8,537 nt of DNA from the NCBI GenBank assembly GCA_016283605.1, contig JAEENF010000064.1, positions 1 to 8,537 on the forward strand, written 5' to 3'. Within the stretch, counting starts at the first letter, position 1. The number at the start of each line of letters is the position of its first letter. Source of the stretch: Prevotella sp. GTDB taxonomy: Bacteria > Bacteroidota > Bacteroidia > Bacteroidales > Bacteroidaceae. The notes beneath the pieces are model-generated. The model was not told the origin of the DNA. It ran no database searches and was given only the letters and a program-made list of their open reading frames with translations. The translations under genes were made by a program, and so were the position numbers. Below are positions 5,438-8,537 of the stretch, in pieces.

Positions 5438-6562
5438 ATGATGACCATTTACAAAACTCGCAATCTCCCCAACACCCGAATTGATGTGGCTGATGCCCTG
5501 AGAGGTATCGCCGTGGCCGGCATCATCCTTTATCACTCCGTAGAGCACTTCGACATCTTTACCAAGGAACCGATTGTCCATACGTTGGCGTGCGACCAGA
5601 CGGTGGCCGACGTGCTGGCCTGGCTGCTCTCGGGCAAGATGTACGGCATCTTCGCCATGCTCTTCGGACTGAGTTTCTTCATCATGAACGATAATCAACA
5701 ACAGAAGGGCAAATGTTTCTCAGGCCGCTTTGCCTGGCGCATGTGCCTGTTGTTTATGTTCGGCATCATCAACGTGGCCTTCTACGATGGTGACATCCTG
5801 ATGCTCTATGCGTGCTACGGCCTGCTGCTCATTCCCGTCAGTTTTCTGCCGTCGAAATGGGTGTGGGCCATCATCATCCTGCTGGCCATCCAGCCCGTAG
5901 AACTGTTCTGTCTGTTGACGGGTACCACCATCGACCACACCAGACTCTTTGAGATCTACAATCAGACCATCGCCCTGCACGAACATGGCACGTTCTGGGA
6001 GAATGTGGTGAATAACGTGCGATATGGTTTTGAGTTGAATCTGCGCTTCAATGTGTTTAGCGGCCGACTGACGCAGTTGCTCTGCCTCTTCATCCTCGGC
6101 ATGCAGTTAGGACGTCAGAGGCTCTTCTATAACGAGGGGCGCAATCTGCGGATATGGCATACCCTTCTCGTCACCTCGGCCCTCGGCGTTATTTCGCTGA
6201 TTAACCCAGATTTCGGCGAGCTGGAATCATGGCTGAAACCCATCTGCAACCTCATCATCCTGCTGATGATTGTCTCGGCTGTGGTTTCTGCGTGGTATGC
6301 CTTCGAGGGTGTGCGCCGTGTGCTCCATCATCTCTGTATCTTCGGCAGGATGAGTCTGACCAACTATCTGTTGCAATCTATCATCGGCTGCTTTATCTTC
6401 TGTGGCTACGGTCTGGCCTGCTACCGCCTTTTAGGCGTCACCTATGCCGTGATGGTTGGATGCGGAATGGTCATCTGTCAGTATCTCTTCGCCCGTTATT
6501 GGTTCAGCAGCCATCCTCGCGGACCGTTAGAGGGCCTTTGGCGAAAACTGACATGGATATAG
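5438..6562 (+). CDS. DUF418 (YeiB-like) polytopic membrane protein
   Basis: The 374-residue inner-membrane protein has many hydrophobic segments (for example about 23-33, 63-84, 101-113, 119-136, 141-162, 211-224, 242-254, 269-288, 311-328, 332-350). Family marks are the N-terminal RIDVADALRGIAVAGI (14-29), shared with acyltransferase-like membrane proteins, and the DUF418 C-terminal signatures FGRMSLTNYLLQS (302-314) and HPRGPLEGLWRK (359-370). The length is usual for the family. DUF418 proteins, such as E. coli YeiB, are thought to be transporters or acyl-group-handling membrane proteins; the function is not established. The gene begins with two consecutive ATG codons (5438 and 5441) and either could be used. 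A GNAT gene follows after 34 bases with no terminator, so co-transcription is likely. Confidence 0.9.
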   Translation: MMTIYKTRNLPNTRIDVADALRGIAVAGIILYHSVEHFDIFTKEPIVHTLACDQTVADVLAWLLSGKMYGIFAMLFGLSFFIMNDNQQQKGKCFSGRFAWRMCLLFMFGIINVAFYDGDILMLYACYGLLLIPVSFLPSKWVWAIIILLAIQPVELFCLLTGTTIDHTRLFEIYNQTIALHEHGTFWENVVNNVRYGFELNLRFNVFSGRLTQLLCLFILGMQLGRQRLFYNEGRNLRIWHTLLVTSALGVISLINPDFGELESWLKPICNLIILLMIVSAVVSAWYAFEGVRRVLHHLCIFGRMSLTNYLLQSIIGCFIFCGYGLACYRLLGVTYAVMVGCGMVICQYLFARYWFSSHPRGPLEGLWRKLTWI

Positions 6563-6596
6563 AGCATGTGAAATCGCCCAATTTTTAGATAGAACA

Positions 6597-7478
6597 ATGA
6601 TTATAAGATTAGAACAACCAAAAGATTATCGCGAGGTAGAGAACCTTACGCGTGAGGCATTCTGGAACGTCTATCGTCCTGGATGCACAGAGCATTATGT
6701 GCTCAATCAGTATAGAACAAACCCCGACTTCATCCCAGAACTTGACTTTGTGATGATGGAGGATAACAAGATTATCGGCCATGTGATGTTCTCCAAGGCA
6801 GAGATTATGGTTGACGATGGAACTGTGTTCCCTTCGTGGACTTTCGGCCCCATCAGCATCCATCCCGACTACAAACGCAAGGGCTATGGCCTGAAGCTAT
6901 TGCAGTATGCGTTGGAGGTAGCCAAGAAGATGGGTATAGGTCTTCTGCAGATGGAGGGAAATATTGAGTTTTACAAACATGCAGGATTCGACCTCGCCAG
7001 CAAGATGAAGATTCACTATCACGCAGAAGCGCGAGATTCAGAAGTGCCTTACTTCCTCGCTCAAGAACTGATACCTGGCTATTGGGGCAATCGTGAGGGA
7101 ACCTATTGCCCACCCAAGGGCTATTTCGTAGCCGACGAGAACCCAGAGGCATTCGAGGCTTACGAGGCAACCTTCCCCAAGAAGGAGAAAGCATTCCAAG
7201 AGGGCCAACTCCCTCAGTTTTGTCAGAGTTGCGGCATGCCGTTGACCCGTATCGATGACTGTGGTACCAATGCCGACGGCAGCACGAACTTTGATTATTG
7301 TCAGTACTGTTACAAGGACGGCCAGTTCCTGCAGGATTGTACGATGGAAGAGATGATTGAGCATTGTTCGCAGTTCGTCGATGAAGTCAACAAGCAGATG
7401 CCCAAGCCCATGACCAAAGAGGAGTACAAGCAGATGATGCGCGGCTTCTTCCCGATGCTGAAACGTTGGAAGAAGTAA
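6597..7478 (+). CDS. GNAT-family N-acetyltransferase fused to a C-terminal zinc ribbon
   Basis: The 293-residue cytoplasmic protein has two parts. Residues 1 to about 165 are a GNAT domain, with the acetyl-CoA-binding motif HPDYKRKGYGLKLL (89-102, KRKGYG as the (Q/R)xxGx(G/A) loop) and the late strand/helix GNIEFYKHAGF (121-131). A linker follows (about 165-205), then a zinc ribbon of the putative zinc-ribbon family: CQSCGMPL (209-216), GTNADGS (223-229), DYCQYCYKDG (233-242) and TMEEMIEHC (249-257). C209, C212, C235 and C238 are the probable zinc ligands. The zinc ribbon is usually a short stand-alone protein or a fusion partner; here it may bind the acceptor or a protein partner. The acceptor substrate is unknown. 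It lies 34 bases after DUF418 and is probably co-transcribed with it. The start at 6597 fits the first beta strand (MIIRLEQPKD). Confidence 0.9.
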   Translation: MIIRLEQPKDYREVENLTREAFWNVYRPGCTEHYVLNQYRTNPDFIPELDFVMMEDNKIIGHVMFSKAEIMVDDGTVFPSWTFGPISIHPDYKRKGYGLKLLQYALEVAKKMGIGLLQMEGNIEFYKHAGFDLASKMKIHYHAEARDSEVPYFLAQELIPGYWGNREGTYCPPKGYFVADENPEAFEAYEATFPKKEKAFQEGQLPQFCQSCGMPLTRIDDCGTNADGSTNFDYCQYCYKDGQFLQDCTMEEMIEHCSQFVDEVNKQMPKPMTKEEYKQMMRGFFPMLKRWKK

Positions 7479-7576
7479 AAAGTTAAGGGTAGATGTCACC
7501 TTTTGTTCTTCTGGACTGTTATATATGTGAATCGGTTCAGAAAACAAAATGTCTAACAATAAAAACAAGTAAGAAA
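7479..7576. other. Intergenic gap before the DUF6249 gene
   Basis: This 98-base gap is AT-rich in its second half and contains no terminator hairpin. A TTTG (7502-7505) and TATATGTG (7522-7529) faintly resemble a promoter, but the -7 box has one mismatch and the 16-base spacing is short. Whether the sigma-factor operon has its own promoter or depends on read-through is unclear. Confidence 0.3.
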
Positions 7577-8032
7577 ATGTATCATTTAGTTCCAATCTTA
7601 GTACCCATCGCATGTGGATGCGTACTTCCCATTATGATTGTATGGCTTACTATCCGTGAGAGCATGAACAAGACCAACCAGCGGACAAAAATTGTGCTGG
7701 CCGCCATCGAGAAGAATCCCGATATGGACATCGAGGAACTCATGGAGAAAATTTCTCCCAAGAAGAAACTGCTGAAGGAGAAACTGCTCTCAAAACTGTT
7801 GTGGGGTAGCATTATCGGATTGCTCGGTATCAGCTTCTTGGTTTACGGATTATTCATTGACTTCAGGGGTGGGATGAACACTGACGACCTTATTTATATA
7901 TACTTCGCAGGTGGCATCCTATTAGCCGTCGGTATTGCCTTCATCGTTAACTACCGCCTAAGCAAGAAGATGCTTGTCAAGGAGATTGAGGCAGAGGAGA
8001 AGTTGTTGGTAACACAGGCAGAAAGCAAGTGA
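7577..8032 (+). CDS. DUF6249-type membrane protein encoded upstream of an ECF sigma factor
   Basis: The 151-residue protein has a membrane segment near the N-terminus (about 4-26), a cytoplasmic helical stretch (27-70, including IVLAAIEKNPDMDIEELMEK and a Lys-rich PKKKLLKEKLLSK), then two more membrane segments (about 74-94 and 106-125) and a charged C-terminal helix. I recognise this arrangement as the Bacteroidota DUF6249 family, which is often found just before a sigma-70 gene. The start at 7577 is chosen because the in-frame extension from 7493 (28 residues) is unlike the family and the AT-rich leader AAGAAA directly precedes this ATG. Its stop codon overlaps the sigma factor start (GTGA). 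A role in sensing or in holding the sigma factor at the membrane is inference from position only. Confidence 0.82.
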   Translation: MYHLVPILVPIACGCVLPIMIVWLTIRESMNKTNQRTKIVLAAIEKNPDMDIEELMEKISPKKKLLKEKLLSKLLWGSIIGLLGISFLVYGLFIDFRGGMNTDDLIYIYFAGGILLAVGIAFIVNYRLSKKMLVKEIEAEEKLLVTQAESK

Positions 8033-8511
8033 CCCGCGAAGTATTCATCACCCAGATAGAGCGTGAGCAGGAGGCCCTTCGTAGTTTCCTGCTCGCCCTC
8101 TGCTGTGGCAACAAGAGCAATGCCGATGACCTGGCACAGGATGCCATCGTCAAGGCCTACCTCTCGTCTGCAGGCTATCAGGAGCAGGGGAAGTTCCGTT
8201 CGTGGCTCTTCAAGATAGCCCACAACACGTTCCTCAACCATAAGGCTAGTTGTCGTACGATGGAAACACTCGACGATGCCCGCACGCTCATCAGCAGTAC
8301 CACAGCCGACAATGCCTTTGAGCATCAGGAACTCTACCTTGCCCTGCGCACCCTGCCACCCAAGGAACGTTCTGCCATCACGCTGTTCTACCTCAACGGT
8401 TACAGCATCAAGGAGATAGCCGTGATTACTGAGACCTCGGAGGACGCCGTGAAGAAACAACTCTCACGAGGACGCGACAAGCTGAGACAGGAATTGAAAA
8501 TGGATGATTAA
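8029..8511 (+). CDS. ECF-type RNA polymerase sigma-70 factor
   Basis: The 160-residue protein contains sigma region 2 (about 10-73: NADDLAQDAIVKAYLS at 31-46 for core binding, FRSWLFKIAHNTFLNH at 56-71 for -10 recognition and melting) and region 4 (about 104-156: LPPKERSAITLFYLNGYS, then the helix-turn-helix IKEIAVITETSEDAVKKQLS at 127-146). Region 1 and region 3 are missing, as in ECF sigma factors, and the length is normal for the group. The start is a GTG at 8029-8031 that overlaps the TGA of the preceding gene by 4 bases, indicating translational coupling. There is no ATG nearby that keeps region 2 intact. It should direct RNA polymerase to a small regulon; promoters with an ECF motif are not evident in this window. 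A further gene begins 12 bases downstream and may encode its regulator. Confidence 0.93.
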   Translation: MTREVFITQIEREQEALRSFLLALCCGNKSNADDLAQDAIVKAYLSSAGYQEQGKFRSWLFKIAHNTFLNHKASCRTMETLDDARTLISSTTADNAFEHQELYLALRTLPPKERSAITLFYLNGYSIKEIAVITETSEDAVKKQLSRGRDKLRQELKMDD

Positions 8512-8523
8512 GAATTGATAGTT

Positions 8524-8537
8524 ATGGAAAAAGATAA
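8524..8537 (+). CDS. Start of the next gene in the sigma operon (cut by window edge)
   Basis: An ATG 12 bases after the sigma factor stop begins MEKD before the edge. Spacing and strand suggest a third operon member, possibly an anti-sigma or associated protein; only four codons are visible, so identity is unknown. Confidence 0.5.

Noticed and set aside
5419..5484. 21-codon ORF (MKLQRRYDD...) overlapping the DUF418 start
   Set aside because: It could be an upstream ORF, but it has no composition or motif support and overlaps the coding start in another frame. Chance is more likely.
7479..7510. Possible terminator hairpin after the GNAT gene (GGGTAGATGTCACC)
   Set aside because: Only three base pairs form reliably and there is no proper U-tract, so it is not a credible terminator.
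7038..7613. 191-codon minus-strand ORF
   Set aside because: It is a mirror of the zinc-ribbon end of the GNAT gene and the following gap. It has no motifs and no promoter box.
7951..8460. 169-codon minus-strand ORF
   Set aside because: It is a shadow of the ECF sigma gene, which has complete regions 2 and 4.

Overview
The window looks like chromosomal DNA of a Bacteroidota bacterium, most likely Prevotellaceae (Prevotella in the broad sense). The main evidence is the promoters. Almost every transcription unit starts with a good match to the Bacteroidota -7 box TAnnTTTG, twice with a TTTG -33 box exactly 20 bases upstream, and Shine-Dalgarno sequences are absent. Gene content agrees: a secreted two-domain GH43 glycosidase, a membrane-anchored LytTR regulator, a LiaF-like protein and a DUF6249/ECF sigma pair. 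I see no rRNA, tRNA, CRISPR array, insertion sequence or phage gene.

Layout. Positions 1-614 (minus) hold the N-terminal 204 codons of a PD-(D/E)XK nuclease-like protein cut off by the window edge. A divergent promoter region (615-738) separates it from an aldo/keto reductase of the YghZ / L-glyceraldehyde 3-phosphate reductase type (739-1710, plus). That gene runs tail to tail into a GH43 glycosidase (1694-3340, minus) with a 17-bp overlap. Upstream of GH43 on the same strand is a LytTR-domain membrane regulator (3430-4332). The 89-bp gap between them holds the GH43 promoter, and a perfect 12-bp palindrome of LacI-operator type covers the LytTR stop codon.

Divergent from LytTR is a LiaF-like membrane protein (4518-5078), followed by what looks like a frameshifted small secreted protein (5146-5369). 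A strong promoter then starts a plus-strand run: a DUF418 (YeiB-like) membrane protein (5438-6562), a GNAT acetyltransferase fused to a zinc ribbon (6597-7478), a DUF6249 membrane protein (7577-8032), an ECF sigma factor overlapping it by 4 bp (8029-8511), and the first codons of another gene (8524 to the edge).

How the parts may work together (inference). LytTR and LiaF-like genes placed head to head suggest a small envelope-sensing regulatory module. DUF6249, the sigma factor and the following gene form a translationally coupled operon in which a membrane protein may communicate with the sigma factor. The GH43 enzyme is a lone hemicellulose-side-chain enzyme with no SusC/SusD genes in view, probably under sugar-responsive control. 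I found no clear evidence for an entirely new system. The most useful leads are the LytTR/LiaF pair, the LacI-type operator, the truncated reductase, the frameshifted secreted ORF, and the sigma operon whose third gene lies past the edge.
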